From positions 35,443,828 through 35,507,827 of the forward strand of contig NC_079876.1 of assembly GCF_029227915.1 (NCBI RefSeq): a DNA stretch of 64,000 nt, in the 5' to 3' direction. Position numbers and translations under genes: made by a program. Shown here piece after piece: positions 1 through 11,169 of this stretch; the first letter of the stretch is position 1; every line of letters begins with the position of its first letter. Source of the stretch: Hydractinia symbiolongicarpus. Taxonomy: Eukaryota; Cnidaria; Hydrozoa; Anthoathecata; Hydractiniidae. The notes under the pieces are model-generated. The model did not search any database, was not told the DNA's origin, and saw only the letters and a program-made list of their open reading frames with translations.

Positions 1-7
1 TCGCGTT

Positions 8-352
8 TTAAAAAATCATTTTTATTCCCATAAAACGAATCAGAAAAAAGATTGGGAAATTCCTTATACCATTTAAATTATATAAAGAAGGAAGTTTAGA
101 TAAAATAATAGAAAAATGATAGATTCGTTGTAAGGATATCCCCTTAATAAAAGTTAAACTTCCACTTTCAATTTCGAGAAATTCTAAGCCACAAGTAGTA
201 ATGCAACAAGTTGTGAACTCATCTACCAGTGTGAGGCTGTATACTAATACTGTGGTCCGTGATTGGGGTTGGTTATCTAAAATTTCGTTCACAATCGTCT
301 GACGAGAGTGCACGACCATGGTTGCCCTCGGGTAAAGGTGACTCCTAGTCAT
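8..352 (-). CDS. 114-codon open frame, unknown product
   Basis: An ATG-initiated frame of 114 codons is open on the minus strand at the left window edge. The upstream flank (about 353-440) is richer in G+C than the surroundings. The first half has mixed composition with four cysteines, and the second half becomes hydrophobic and AT-driven, as expected of chance translation of AT-rich DNA. I recognise no domain and see no convincing splice sites. It could be a terminal exon of a gene that continues outside the window, a mobile-element fragment, or chance. No copy of it occurs elsewhere in the window, so copy comparison cannot help. Confidence 0.15.
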   Translation of the reverse strand: MTRSHLYPRATMVVHSRQTIVNEILDNQPQSRTTVLVYSLTLVDEFTTCCITTCGLEFLEIESGSLTFIKGISLQRIYHFSIILSKLPSLYNLNGIRNFPIFFLIRFMGIKMIF

Positions 353-440
353 CCTAGGGTCAAGGTGACAAGGTTTGGTGCTGCCTAAAAGTGCTGCCCG
401 ACCCTCAGCCCGTAACAGGGATCGACCGCACTTTTGTTTT

Positions 441-2220
441 ATTCCAACTATTTTTAATAAGCGTAGAGGAGAGTGTACATTCTTGTTTATATTTCACACC
501 ATGAATTGTTGCAATTAAACTTTTTGAGCTTATCTTTTAACTATTTGCTAAAAAGATACAAATACAGTTTAATTTACCCTAATATTTTAAGTTATTTTTT
601 GAGAAGTCGTACTCAAGCTTTGTGTTGACAAATTAGTCCTTTAATGTTTTTATTAAAAGTAGAAATATGACGCAACCGTTACTGTTAAAGTTGGAGGCCC
701 CCGTCACTCATTTCTTAGAATCAAATTTTAATTAATTTTAAACGGCAACAACAACGACGATGGACGATGTTGGACTTTATTTCGAGTTTTAGTCATACTT
801 ACCCCTTCATATTAGAAAGGGAAAGAGATGCTCTAAAAACGATTTTTTTCAATATTGAACATCCTTGTTATTTTTTGAAGGTAGTATTTCGGTAACTCCT
901 TTTTCCTATAGTAACATGGTGGAAAATATATTAAATTGAAGTGAAACGGAGCGCAAACAGCAAATCGGTATGGTGTGACCCTTCAAAGTGGTAGGATGGT
1001 AGCATAAAAATGCGAAATAATAAAGATAAACTTAATTTACAATTTCCACCAATCTTTAAAAGATAAGTGCTATTACCAATAATGTTTTTTCTAATTTATT
1101 AGAAACAGAACTCGTTTGAAAAGCAGTTAATTTAATATACTGAAGCCATAATTCCTGGATTATATTGTTTCAACTTGTCGTCTCTTCTTTATATCAGGAT
1201 GGCCAGTCGCCGTCGCGATGTCAAAAAAGGTAGAAGATGCCCCTGGGACGAGTTTGATATTGCTTATTACTGTTTGTTATCAAAAGATAGTGCCGTTGTT
1301 GTTCAAATTTAATTAAGATGTTTAGAAACAATTGTTTCGGACAGGTATTACTCGTCACGTAATTGTAATGACAGCTTGAATTATATCTTGTATGTAACTG
1401 AATTTTTTACAGTTACTTACATGCTGGTTTAGTTGTGATATGTTTTAGAGCTTTTAATATGTAGTAGTTATCGCACAGTGCCAAGAAAATATCGAAAATA
1501 TTCTTTTAATTTTTATGTTCTCGTGTACATATTTAACAAGCTTAAAAAAAGAAAGAAATTTGACGAGATGTAACTTGTTTATTGTGTGAAGAGAGCAAGA
1601 ATCATTGTAATATGATATACTCGACAGACGTTTGTTTACTCACACTGTTAGCTGGATAGTGTGTAGAACGCAACTTCGGAAACAAAAGTTGATTTTATGC
1701 TGCGCCGATTTTGTTTAATTTTAAACTCGCTCCTATCCGTTACTACTTTAAAACTCTTAATTCTAATTCTCCGAAATTATCCGTTTGTGTTCCTGAATCG
1801 GAACGGAGAAATCAGGATCGGCAGGTGTAGCTACAACTTGTTATGTTCCTTCACGATTTGAAATGATTAAAGGTGAATGTATAGGTAACCCACCAATTTG
1901 CCACTGATGTATGATTCTAAGGTTTCTACTAAATTTGGCTAGGTAGACTTTAATTGTATTGCTATTACTAAGCTGGGTAGTGTGGGAAAGCAGTTACAGC
2001 TTACCTTACTTAAAAAGCAAGCGAAAATAAAATCATGCCTTGTACTCGGGTATAAAATTCGTATACAAACGCATATGTTCAGGCGGACCATACGGCAAGC
2101 AGAAAATAGAGCGCATAGCAAAAAATGGACCGCAAATCCCGTGCAAATATAATAAGAGCTATACCAGTTACAATTCTACAAGAATCTGAATTTTCATGAC
2201 TGACTCACAACGTAACTGGT
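441..2220. other. AT-rich non-coding stretch
   Basis: I see no supported gene here. The only frame of note (1,939-2,121, minus, 60 codons) has no recognisable domain. No terminal repeats or tandem structure were found by eye. Confidence 0.5.
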
Positions 2221-2223
2221 TAC

Positions 2224-2380
2224 AATCTCTCCTGGTTGTAAAACAAAGCGACGCTATTCTCAATCGAGGCACTTGGAACAAGAAATGGCCACTTTTGTGG
2301 TTTACAATCAACACCATATTGTATCGAAAATCTCTCCTGGTTGTAAAACAAAGCGACGCTATTCTCAATTGAGACACTTG
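2224..2380. repeat. 52-bp direct repeat, period 105 bp
   Basis: A block of about 52 bp starting AATCTCTCCTGGTTG at 2,224 recurs almost unchanged at 2,329. Only the end of the block differs (CAATCGAGGC against CAATTGAGAC). The 105-bp period means each copy is followed by about 53 bp of unrelated spacer. Because the period is a multiple of three, the minus-strand frame 2,168-2,377 contains the same short peptide twice. That frame has no other sign of being a gene, so I read this as a simple tandem duplication. Confidence 0.8.
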
Positions 2381-2495
2381 TCTAGAACCATAGTCATAAG
2401 AAAAAGAGATAGTCAGGTAATTCTGGACCGTCCATAATGCGTTTCTACAAGCAGATATGTTTCTTAGATCGGGGTCGCGGGTTTAAGACTGCACG

Positions 2496-3410
2496 GAATT
2501 ATCAATAACAGCTGCCGTTAGGGAGAATTGCTTTTGTAAAGATGATTTCGATGCAATCTTGGCTGTTATTGATGAAAATTTATTGGAGAAAAACTGTGAT
2601 TTAACTGGCGAATTGACATAAATTGTTGAAGAAATAGTTGACGACCTTTCTGAAATCTGTTTTTCCTGCGATATTTGGTCCAAAACATGCAAAACACAAC
2701 GGGGAGTCACAAGACAAAAAAATGTGAAACATCGTTCGCCACAAAATCAGTTAAGTGACGACAGCTTTGAATTTGTCAATTATGTTATTGCAAGCGACGA
2801 TTTTAACCTTTCCTATAGTTTTATCAAAGATGTGATTGGTAGTTTTAAAGGCAATGTTGAAAAGTTTTATCCGGCCTTCTATAAATCTGTTTCTGAGAAT
2901 ATTCTTCTTGGTTTTGAAGTCCCTAATCACGTACTTGCTCATCTCACTAATTTAACTGCAAAAGAAAACACTGTAGAATTTTCCTACCATGTGAATTGTT
3001 GACCCTAAAAGAAAAACACAATTCAATTTTCTAAGTGGTTATGTATTTAGCACGCTATATCTTCGCATTAGGAGATCTAAGAATAAGAAGCATACTTGGC
3101 TATGCTCAGTAACCGATGATGTTTTCGGATTCTTTTGCAACTGCTAATCTCACCATACAATCAATAGTAAGAAAATTGCTTCAGACCTGCTTGAGAACTC
3201 TGTTGTGCTTTGTAATTACAACAAAATAACATTATACTCAATTGAAAAAGTCACAAAAGAATTGGCAATAAGCCTACTTGTGCATCTCATCATGCTTTAT
3301 GTTTGTGTTCGTGGTTTTTCATTTGTGAAAAATAAATGTGAGCTGCACAAAATTGCATGAAAACAGAGAAAAGCTCGATCTCTACGCACTGAAATCAAGA
3401 ACCTGTTACA
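2496..3410 (+). pseudogene. Broken C2H2-finger protein of mobile-element type
   Basis: A continuous reading frame runs from 2,496 to the TGA at 3,000-3,002 (169 codons), interrupted once by a TAA at 2,619. Upstream is an acidic helix-like part (about residues 1-50). At about 2,660-2,735 there is a degenerate C2H2 finger of the form CDIWSKTCKTQRGVTRQ..KH, where one finger Cys has become Trp and one His has become Gln. It is followed by about 90 residues of D/S-rich then F-rich sequence. Similarity continues in other frames: 3,030-3,150 reads LSGYVFSTLYLRIRR, and 3,230-3,410 reads a hydrophobic block, VRGFSFVKNKCELHK, then KARSLRTEIK. I know this arrangement (one finger, then an FSF-V/A-K segment, then a basic KALRKEI-like end) from repeat-encoded proteins that are abundant in cnidarian and sponge genomes, but cannot name the family. 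Frameshifts and stops make it a dead copy. Confidence 0.55.
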
Positions 3411-5734
3411 ACTGCTATTTTTATAGCAACAAATTTTAAAACAATATTATTTTGGCGCATGGTATGATAAATAATTATGGGAGTCTACAAAACGGTCAAG
3501 GTAGTGTATATAAGTTTTACGGTATATAAATCGTAATTACAATATTTGTGCTTTAAAGTGATATTATCTTATCTGTAAGCAAATTTAATGTTTTTTATTA
3601 ATGTATTTTTGGTTTCTGTCTTCCAAGTGTGTTTAATTGCTCTTACGGCATGACGCAGTTTTAACATTAATTTCATGACAGTAACTAGCTATGGGTCGGG
3701 AAATTGTTTGTATTCTAATTGTGTTGTCATTTTAACCAAAATCACGGATTGATGGGTTATCATTCCTATGATCAATTGCACATTGACAACCAAAGTAGTT
3801 TTCAAGGAGGTCTAGTTTCAGTCGACCATAAGAATCGTTGATCATTAACAGATGTGTACTGTTTAAGAAATGGTTTACGTTAAATTGTTGTTTCTGTGGT
3901 ATTTTTGACGTTAGGACAATCAAAAAATTGGTTCAACATGTTGCAATATTTAGAAGTTGCATTAGCTTCGGATGGTCCATACAATTGAAGAGATTAAATT
4001 AAAGACAAATTCGACAAACACTTGTGACGCCAGAACGTACATTCATTACGGAATATGGTGTGGGCTTGATGTGGTCATTTGTTATTTTGGGGAACAAGAT
4101 GTAATCCACGGTCTCAGTCATCAAGGAATAACTTTGAAATATGGTTCCCGGTGATACAACTTCCATGATTCTACATACTTCTGGTACATCTTTCTGAAAG
4201 AGAATTACTCAGGCAATTGCGGGTTGTTTCGATTGAGTGTGTTGGATCTAAGATAAAGTATAAGTATCATTCATTCTTCATTCGCCATAAAATTCAAAGT
4301 GCGGTATGTTATGTTCATCGCTTTGGAGACGCTTAATCACTGGTGACACCAACAACTTTTATGCCACGTTCTTCCTCCACTATGCCAACCGCTTTCCACT
4401 TTTCTATCTCTTATCACAACAACAACCAATCTTTTTCTCCACGATTTGTCAAATTGATTCTCATCAGCAGGAACTTTAAAAATAGATACACCTTTACATT
4501 TAGCCCTTCGTTATTTTTTGCAATTGTATGTAGTAAGTTTTCACCAGGCATGTTGAAAATATTGCTGTTTAAATGTTTGTTAATTCTACGTTTACAGTAA
4601 CTAACCATTTAAATGCGCCATTTTTAAAACGAGCGTGCAGTCAAAGCACTGGGTACGAGGCACATCCTGCAGACAAAATAATAAAGCGTTCACAACGATT
4701 TTCCTGATAAATATCTCTTTAAATAATTAAACATATCCACATCATTTTTTTTTCGTTTTCATTTATTGGTCCCCAAACCCTTGCCACTTCAAGGAATCAC
4801 AAATAAAATTAGAAAGCTCTAAATTTTGGCAACTTGTAACCGACCGCGCATAAACTTGTAGAGCTTCTGACCGATTTTAATTTCATTCATCTTAAGTGTG
4901 AGGTCAGCTATAACTTCTCTTAAAGGTTTTAAAATCTACCTGATATCCAAAACATCTTGCTCTACCTCGCCTATATCAAGAGCATTCACTTTTTCTGCAT
5001 CTAACTTTCTTAATTCTTCTTTTTCTTGGTTGCAGTAGAATATCTCTCAAACTTACAAGACGAGCCTCAGTAATCTCACCATTGCTTAAACAAGCACTCG
5101 CTTTTAAACATACTGTTTAAAATCACTCGTCTAAGAGGAGTAAATCTGCAATTGTATTAAGAAATATCTTTGTTTGTATGACAAAGGGGATAGACTTTAT
5201 AAGGATAAGCGTGCCAAAAAGAATACTTGGTGAAGAAATGAAGAAGAGCTTGGAATCGAGGAAAGTAAGATATTGTGGATCTCAGGTATTTACATTTAGC
5301 TTTTACATTGGAATAAGAAATATGTCTTCAATTTATTTGGGGGTTACTACGCCTTTTTGGAATGGACTACCCGTACGTTGCTGTCAAAGATTCAATAAAC
5401 AATATGGATGTTACATATGGTCCCGGTTGATTAAGTGTTGGTATCAATCAAGATGTTGCAATAAATAAATTGACGAAGAACCAATTGGTAAAAGTGACGA
5501 TGAAGAAGGCATGCACGAAGACGAAGGCGGAGAAATGAAAGCTGGAACTTCCATGAGAAAAAGGAAAATTGTGACAGGATGTAAAATCTGACGCAGGAAA
5601 ATAAATGAAATAGAAAAAAAAAAGAAAAAAAGGAAGATCAGAAACTAAATCTCAACAGGTTTTTGAAAGTAATGATAATGTGGAAATAACTTTCGGGAAA
5701 ATAGTTAATATTCCTAACATTCCCTATCATGGAT
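3411..5734. other. Mobile-element debris, no readable gene
   Basis: Several frames of 60-96 codons lie here on both strands (for example 3,732-3,923 minus, 4,414-4,608 minus, 5,178-5,468 plus), but none has a domain I recognise. On the minus strand at about 4,860-5,040 a short acidic, leucine-rich helix-like frame is readable. 5,470-5,560 on the plus strand is rich in GAAGA/GACGAAG and would encode an acidic run. The block lies between the C2H2 relic and the PIF/Harbinger transposase, so it may be the decayed flank of either element. Confidence 0.35.
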
Positions 5735-6500
5735 CTTTAAAATATAAAGGATACCAAATGCGTTTTCGATAGATAGGCGTGCTCTATAAAAGTTATAGAT
5801 TTATTCAGCCTCAGATGTCCAGGAAATGGCATTATCAACCAAGTGTTGAACAGGAATATCTCATCTCCAAGTAAATAATAGGGCATTTCTTCTTGGATTC
5901 CTTTAATTTATTGGTCCCAGGCACGTCTAACAAATCGTTTTCAATGGCATAAGCGATATTGGAGTTGGCAAGAACGGAGCAATTATTATTGAAGCCATAA
6001 TTTCCATCATTCACCAATTTAAAATTATATTTTGCACAAACTGCCAGGAACTGGAGACTGAAAACCCCTTTTAGTTATGAAATAACGTTCCGCTTGTATT
6101 TGCGGCCTGAATACATATGTGCTTCCCATTGATTGCACCGATTATGTGGGGAAATTGCCACAACTTTTCAAAATCTTCAGAGATCTTTTTTCATTTTTTT
6201 CGGTTTTTAGGGGCATGGATTTAAATTTTGGAAAAAACGCAGTACAATGTTTCACATGTTTCACTTATAAAGCTGGTGATAGTCTTCTTTCCCATTCGCA
6301 AAGGATAAGTCAAGGAAATTTGCGAGTCCCCAGATGCCAGAAAACGTAATGTTAGCATTAATATCTCCGCAGGAGGAACTGTTTTTTAAAAGAAATGTGT
6401 GTCTCTTTACTATAAAAGGAGTAACAAGTTACAAAAGATGTTCCCTTTCTTCAGGTGACATCCTAAAAAAGCTGAAAAAGGTCTACATCATTTGATACTT
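5735..6500 (-). pseudogene. PIF/Harbinger transposase (DDE nuclease), frameshifted
   Basis: The family cuts and pastes PIF/Harbinger DNA transposons with a DDE nuclease. Reading the minus strand through several frames gives the family landmarks in the right order. First MSPEEREHLL then LVTPFIVKR (about 6,400-6,461). Then LTLRFLASGDSQISLTYPLR and SFISETCETLYC (about 6,240-6,355), then FPHIIGAINGKHICIQAANT with GTLFHN and KGFQS (about 6,060-6,160). Next NDGNYGFNNN with VLANSNIAYAIENDLL (about 5,910-6,017), then GDEIFLFNTWLIMPFPG (about 5,820-5,870) and RARLSIENAFGILYI (about 5,740-5,790). The first catalytic Asp of the usual IGA-DGKH motif is Asn here. Several frameshifts and stops break the gene. 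The MADF relic at 7,149-7,705 on the opposite strand is the expected partner gene. This is the most secure protein call in the window. Confidence 0.9.
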
Positions 6501-7148
6501 CATCGAGGAAAAATGGAGTTGTCAGAAACATGACCGTGAACTTCGCAAAAACTTACTTGAAATATGGCTCTCTGCTTGTTAGATGCATTTCTATGACAAG
6601 ACGATCCTTTCCCGGTCTTTGTATATTTTCTTCACCCATATCTTTCTTTTTCTTCGATTATTTTTAGTTTTTTTATCAACACACCAATTAATGTTCATCA
6701 CTCTCCATTTTTGTATCAGATGATAATAATCTTTTTGGCCCCTATCGGTTTCCGTGTCCATATCATTTCAGTGAACGCGCTATAGCGATAGTTCTAAAAC
6801 AAAGCGATGACGTAAATTTATAGCGGTCGTTTTGGAGCGATGCGCATGCGTACTTCTTGAAATAATTATAACCCAAGCTGAAATTTATAAACGTTAAGGC
6901 TAAAAAAAAGTTCAAGATTCTAAACTTTTCCGCTGGTCAAGAAACTCTTTTTTAACCAATCAAAACTTTTCTTTAACGAGAAGAAACTAATCAAAATGGT
7001 GTCTGATCTCTTCCAATATCAATGATGAGGCTTTTCTTGATAAAGAAAGCTCTTACAAAAGTGCAGCAACAGATCAAATAATAGAAATAGTTTAAGATAT
7101 GTCGATCAACTACGTAGAGAGGCAGTAGCTAGTAGAACCTGAAGTATG
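6501..7148. other. Intergenic region of the PIF/Harbinger relic
   Basis: This stretch separates the 5' end of the minus-strand transposase from the plus-strand MADF relic, so it would have held the divergent promoters of the element. A weak open stretch at 7,022-7,085 (NDEAFLDKESSYKSAATDQ) may be the amino-terminal part of the MADF gene. I see no promoter motif I can defend. Confidence 0.35.
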
Positions 7149-7705
7149 TTAATGAAACTGGATATTTACAGGGACCCAAATAGAGAACGACAAGCTTGGG
7201 AGATTTTTTCTGCATGGGTAAAGGGAACTTCAGGTAATATCTTTTGATGGTCATTTTTAATATGAAAACAGGTTAATGTTGTTTGAAGATGAGCATTCCA
7301 AAAATGATATTACGTACAACAAACTTTAATAAATATATTTTTAATTTGGTGGATGTATTAAAGACTAAATGGAAACCCATTCGTGACAGCTACAGTCGTT
7401 GTATTCACAAACAAGAAGAACAGACTAAATCTAATTTCTAAGTATAAAATTTCTGAAGTTCTTGGTCATTTACGCAGTACTGTGTCATCAATTAAAAGAC
7501 ACAGTATTCTTAATTATAATATTACCTAGCCCTAAGGTGTCAAAACTTCCGGCTTTTTAAAAAAAGGTCGATTGGCTCGGGTGATGATGATGATGACGAT
7601 GTTGTTACATCTTTGAAAGCATCTAGAACGTCTTCACCAACTGAACCTTGTTATAATCCGAATTCCACTGCAACAAAACTGGGAAAAAAATGGCTGCTGA
7701 TGTAG
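7149..7705 (+). pseudogene. MADF/Myb-like accessory gene of a PIF/Harbinger element
   Basis: PIF/Harbinger elements usually carry a second gene, a Myb/SANT- or MADF-like DNA-binding protein that helps the transposase. Here the plus strand encodes IYRDPNRERQAWEIFSAWV at about 7,160-7,220, which fits the middle of a MADF domain, ending near a possible donor (TCAG|GTAATATC). After about 115 bp, 7,349-7,441 encodes VDVLKTKWKPIRDSYSR followed by CIHKQEEQ, which fits the conserved K-W--LRD-Y-R end of MADF. A third open piece, 7,568-7,705, encodes an acidic DDDDDD linker then SLKASRTSSPTEP. No clean acceptor joins the pieces and stops lie between them, so I treat it as a relic. It lies divergent to the transposase at 5,735-6,500, which strengthens both calls. 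Confidence 0.7.
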
Positions 7706-8148
7706 ATGTATGTTAATAAGTCATTTAAAAGATGTTACCGCTGTGTGCAAACCTGTTGAGAGACAACATCAACCAATGACATAAAAGAAAAAAAAAGATG
7801 CGGATTCCTTGTTTTTCATGAGTTAAAAACCTTTATTAAAAAGCCTTTTGGTTGTGATGAACAGACAAGCTCGATTAAGAACTTAAGAAGATCTTCTTCA
7901 AGTAGAGTTCTGAGCAGACCTCTAGATACAACAAAAATGTGAATGATGTTGTGTTTTTTTTTTATTCTATTTATGGATCACCGTACATCTCGTATTGCAT
8001 ACATTTGATACAATAAGTTATGTAACAGTATTTGTAATATAGTAGTACATATATGTTTACATTTCTTAATTTACACAAAAATGTTATTTACATATTTACT
8101 GTAGCTCTATGTTTTCTGAAATAACTTATAAAAATATTTTTTTATTCA
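7706..8148. other. AT-rich flank of the PIF/Harbinger relic
   Basis: No gene is supported. A Lys/Ser/Arg-rich open run at about 7,800-7,930 could be the last part of the MADF gene in another frame. The rest is AT-rich. Confidence 0.4.
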
Positions 8149-8528
8149 CCCTATTCGGTCCGTGGGGGCGGATTCCGCCGCCTCTGACGGTTTTTTTTTA
8201 ATAACTCTTTAATGCTATGTCGCATGGCTAAAATACTTACTGAGTTTCAATATTTATCCATTAGACACCTGCGTGCATTTTTTAGGTCCCATACCTTTCA
8301 GAGGCTTTGCTATTAGCTATTACTCGAAACTACCCTAAAAATCTCTATGAAACTCTTATAATAGGACAAATAAAATAAATCTTGTTACGATTATTATTTG
8401 GTCATGTGGTTAATCCGATTTCCCGATTTTTCCGGATTTTATCCAAAAATCGATAAAAAACGGATTTTCGGGTAATATTCGGCAATTTTTCATACGATCT
8501 GTGTAAAATTCAGAAAATATGTTAAACT
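8149..8528 (+). mobile_element. Left part of a TTAA-type (piggyBac-like) miniature element
   Basis: The sequence begins CCCTATTCGGTCCG, followed by a GGGGGCGGATTCCGCC hairpin-like block. It matches, over about 380 bp and in the same order, the left part of the complete element at 22,378-23,108. Shared marks include a T-run, the ATTAGACACCTGC block, and the CCGATTT/CGGATTTT block at about 8,415-8,475. The match stops at about 8,528, where an inverted piece of the large repeat begins. No TTAA precedes the left end here (the flank is ATTCA), so this copy is truncated or rearranged. Confidence 0.8.
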
Positions 8529-8770
8529 AGCCGAATTCCCGTGGAAGAATCCACTGAATCTCTCATTGAATGCATGCAAGGGATACCAAAGAAAAACATA
8601 CAGCTTGGTAATTTGAATTTTTAAAACTTACAACACAACCTGGGCTCTTTGTCTCTTTTTATAACGGGACGGAAAAAAGAGAGAAAAAGCTCTGGTATCG
8701 AAGTGGCTCACAGTCTACATTACTTTATATTTGTACCCGTTGAAACCAAAACGTTGAAATATAAGCAGAT

Positions 8771-8793
8771 GCAACAACAACAACAACAACAAA
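8771..8793 (+). repeat. CAA microsatellite
   Basis: A short run of CAA triplets lies in the first subcopy of the inverted Y segment. The second subcopy has an AACAAAACAAATAAATA-type sequence at the matching place. Confidence 0.9.
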
Positions 8794-10342
8794 AAGCAAA
8801 ATGCAATATGTCCAACAAAATCACAAGGTGTCTAACAACCGTTATTTAAAAAGCGAAATCTGCTAAAATTTATACTTGCTTTGCCATGCCAGAAGTACAA
8901 CAGGGAAAGACAGTGTATCAGACATTTAAAAAAACCAACATATTTTGCCCAGTCATACAAACAAAGTTATTACAAAATTTCCACACTGTACAGTTTGTAA
9001 CACGTCATAACAAAATCAGATAATCAGTCTATTGCATACAGCAACCCTTTCAAAGTTTTACACAAAATATAAAAAAATTAACAGTTATCTGAATTCCCGT
9101 GGAAGAATCCATTGCATCTGTCATTCACCGATGTAAGGGATACCAAACAAAAACATACAACACAGTTATTTGAATTTTAAAACTCACATTTCCAACGCGA
9201 CCCAGGGTTCTTTGTCTCTTTTATAACGGGATGGCAGAAAGATAAAAAATGCTTTGGGATCGAGGTTGCTTACAATCTGCATTATTCTATGTGTATAACC
9301 GCTGAAACAAAACGTCTAAAAATATAAGCATGTGCAACAAAACAAATAAATAAATAAAATTGTAAAATAAAAATGGAAAATGTCCAACAAAATCAAAGGT
9401 GTCTAACAACCGTTTATAAAAAGCGAAATACGCTAAAACTATATACTTGCTTTGCCATTTGAAAACTCAAAATATAAGAATTTAATAGTTAAAACACATA
9501 AAAGAGAAATATAAAAACTTGAATCATTTGGCATATTGTATATCTACCGCAATATTAAAAGAACAGACCCAAACTTATAATCAAGAAAATCACGCATAAA
9601 ATCAAAGAAGATAACAATGCAGCGTTTCCGAATTTAAGAATCGAATATATTTCAAACGATTGTAACGTAACAGATGTAAACATTGATTTAAATTTAGGTT
9701 TTAGGTTTAGGTTTTTATAACGACATCAACACTGCCGTGTACTTTATAAGAATTATTCCGTTTCAGCCTTAATGTTCTTAACTTTTTGACAAATACTATC
9801 CTCATTATTCTGAATATATTCTTCGCATGTCCATGTCCTGAACATATATAATGCCTTAATAAAATAAAGCATACTATATACTCTTAACTGACCTTGGGTA
9901 TATTCTTACAAAAAAGAATATGTTCAGGCGCAAGACATATTTCACTTCATATTTAAGGGAATGTTTAGCTTTGAAAGTGTAAACAGCTTAAATATCGTTA
10001 TTCAACTGAATTCATTTCTCTACCAGATAATCTAAACAACACACCTGGTTTTCTTTCGCTTTCTCGGTAGGCTGCTAGCGTTCTCTGGATAAAAGTTCAA
10101 TACGTTTTTTACTTCGATTACTAAACTTCGCTTCATCCCAAAAGAAAACAAATTGAAAATGTATAGCTAGCTAAGTTGTCTGATACATTTCCAATCAGTT
10201 CTCTTTTTGACGTTATATCATTGTACATTTTTCTTCTTTTTAACAAATATTTCTTTTTTTCTTTTTAAAAATTATTTAACAAACATAAACTTATTACTCG
10301 CTCTGCAGTTTTGTTGTTTTTACATTTTAGATTGGAAATATC

Positions 10343-10386
10343 ATTCGAACTCGATCGGTTTTTTAAAAAGAAACCAACCTCGGTCA
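10343..10386 (-). promoter_or_regulatory. tRNA-like A-box/B-box pair (inverted copy)
   Basis: On the minus strand, TGACCGAGGTT resembles a tRNA(Leu/Ser) A box and GAGTTCGAAT resembles a B box, about 34 bp apart. This is the spacing of an internal RNA polymerase III promoter. It is the inverted counterpart of the pairs at 16,762-16,807 and 23,820-23,865. No full tRNA fold can be drawn, so I read it as the head of a tRNA-derived SINE or a tRNA relic. Confidence 0.5.
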
Positions 10387-10729
10387 CAGAATACAAAAAT
10401 GGAAAATATTGAAGAAACAAATAAGCTTTAATCTTACCTCATGATGAGTAACATTGTTTGAAATAACATTTTTAAGAATTACTTTGGAAAAGAGACAACT
10501 TTCTTCGCTTCGGTTTTCATTTTTCAGTTAATAAATTTTGTTTCCGTGAAATACGGCGCGCACATGGCAAACCGGGGGTAAAATTTAATTATTTTATCTT
10601 TAACCAACCCGTGAGGCTTTTAAAACAAAAAAAACAAGACAAATCAAAACGTTATAAAATAAAAGAATAGTAATAATAAAACAACAAAAGAGTTTTTATA
10701 AACTAATAAAAAAAGAGTTACATGTTTAA

Positions 10730-11160
10730 ATGATAACCTCCTATTTGCGTTTTTTTAACTTGGTAAATTTTAGCATAACGCCACGTCATAAAAAAGTGAC
10801 CCGTACTTTGCGTGTCGTGGACTCACATGGTTACTCACACAAGCGTATCTCTTATAATAATACAGAGCTTCTGTCTGTGACTTTTGCAAATACGATGTTT
10901 TTTAACAACCTAGTGCGCGAGTTTGCCGAGTTTTTTTGTTTTGTTTACATTTGTCTCGCAACCGTTAGAAACCACGTGATAGAAAATAAGCAGTGTGATT
11001 CGCTGAAATGCGTACTTTCGAACGGGACGGCATTCGAATAAAAAGTTCCGTTAGCGTAAAAACAAACAAACATAAAAATTTCTCGACAAAGTTCTCGACA
11101 CAAAAGGCGAACTGAAGAAGCGGTTAAAAAATGTCTTATTTTCGACGATCCCTTAGTCAC
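10730..11160. other. GC-richer island with overlapping frames on both strands
   Basis: Between about 10,770 and 11,160 the sequence is clearly richer in G+C and CpG than its surroundings. It holds a CACGTG palindrome at about 10,973 and a 103-codon ATG frame on the plus strand (10,730-11,041). An overlapping 71-codon frame lies on the minus strand (10,945-11,160). Neither frame has a recognised domain, signal peptide or splice context. A promoter or first exon, or a fragment of a foreign or mobile sequence, are the alternatives. The purine-rich repeats begin directly to its right. Confidence 0.3.
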
Positions 11161-11169
11161 ATAAAAGTG

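Larger units (their letters stand above)
8529..10400 (-). repeat. Inverted partial copy of module Y
   Basis: Several landmarks of module Y appear here in reverse orientation and reverse order. The CTTTGTCTC/ATAACGGGA block at about 8,650 and 9,215 is the reverse of the 17,370-17,410 segment. GTATATCTACCGCAATATT at about 9,538 is the reverse of 17,714-17,735. ATTTCTCTACCAGATAATC at about 10,014 is the reverse of about 24,100. The tRNA-like boxes at 10,343-10,386 are the reverse of those at 23,820-23,865. The first part is itself duplicated in tandem (8,529-8,890 and 9,089-9,470). No gene is seen. The 66-codon frame at 8,649-8,849 is mostly a CAA microsatellite. Confidence 0.75.

Noticed and set aside
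9692-9716. TTTAGG-like run resembling telomeric repeats
   Set aside because: Only three imperfect units, not the animal TTAGGG unit, and not at an end. Chance in AT-rich DNA.
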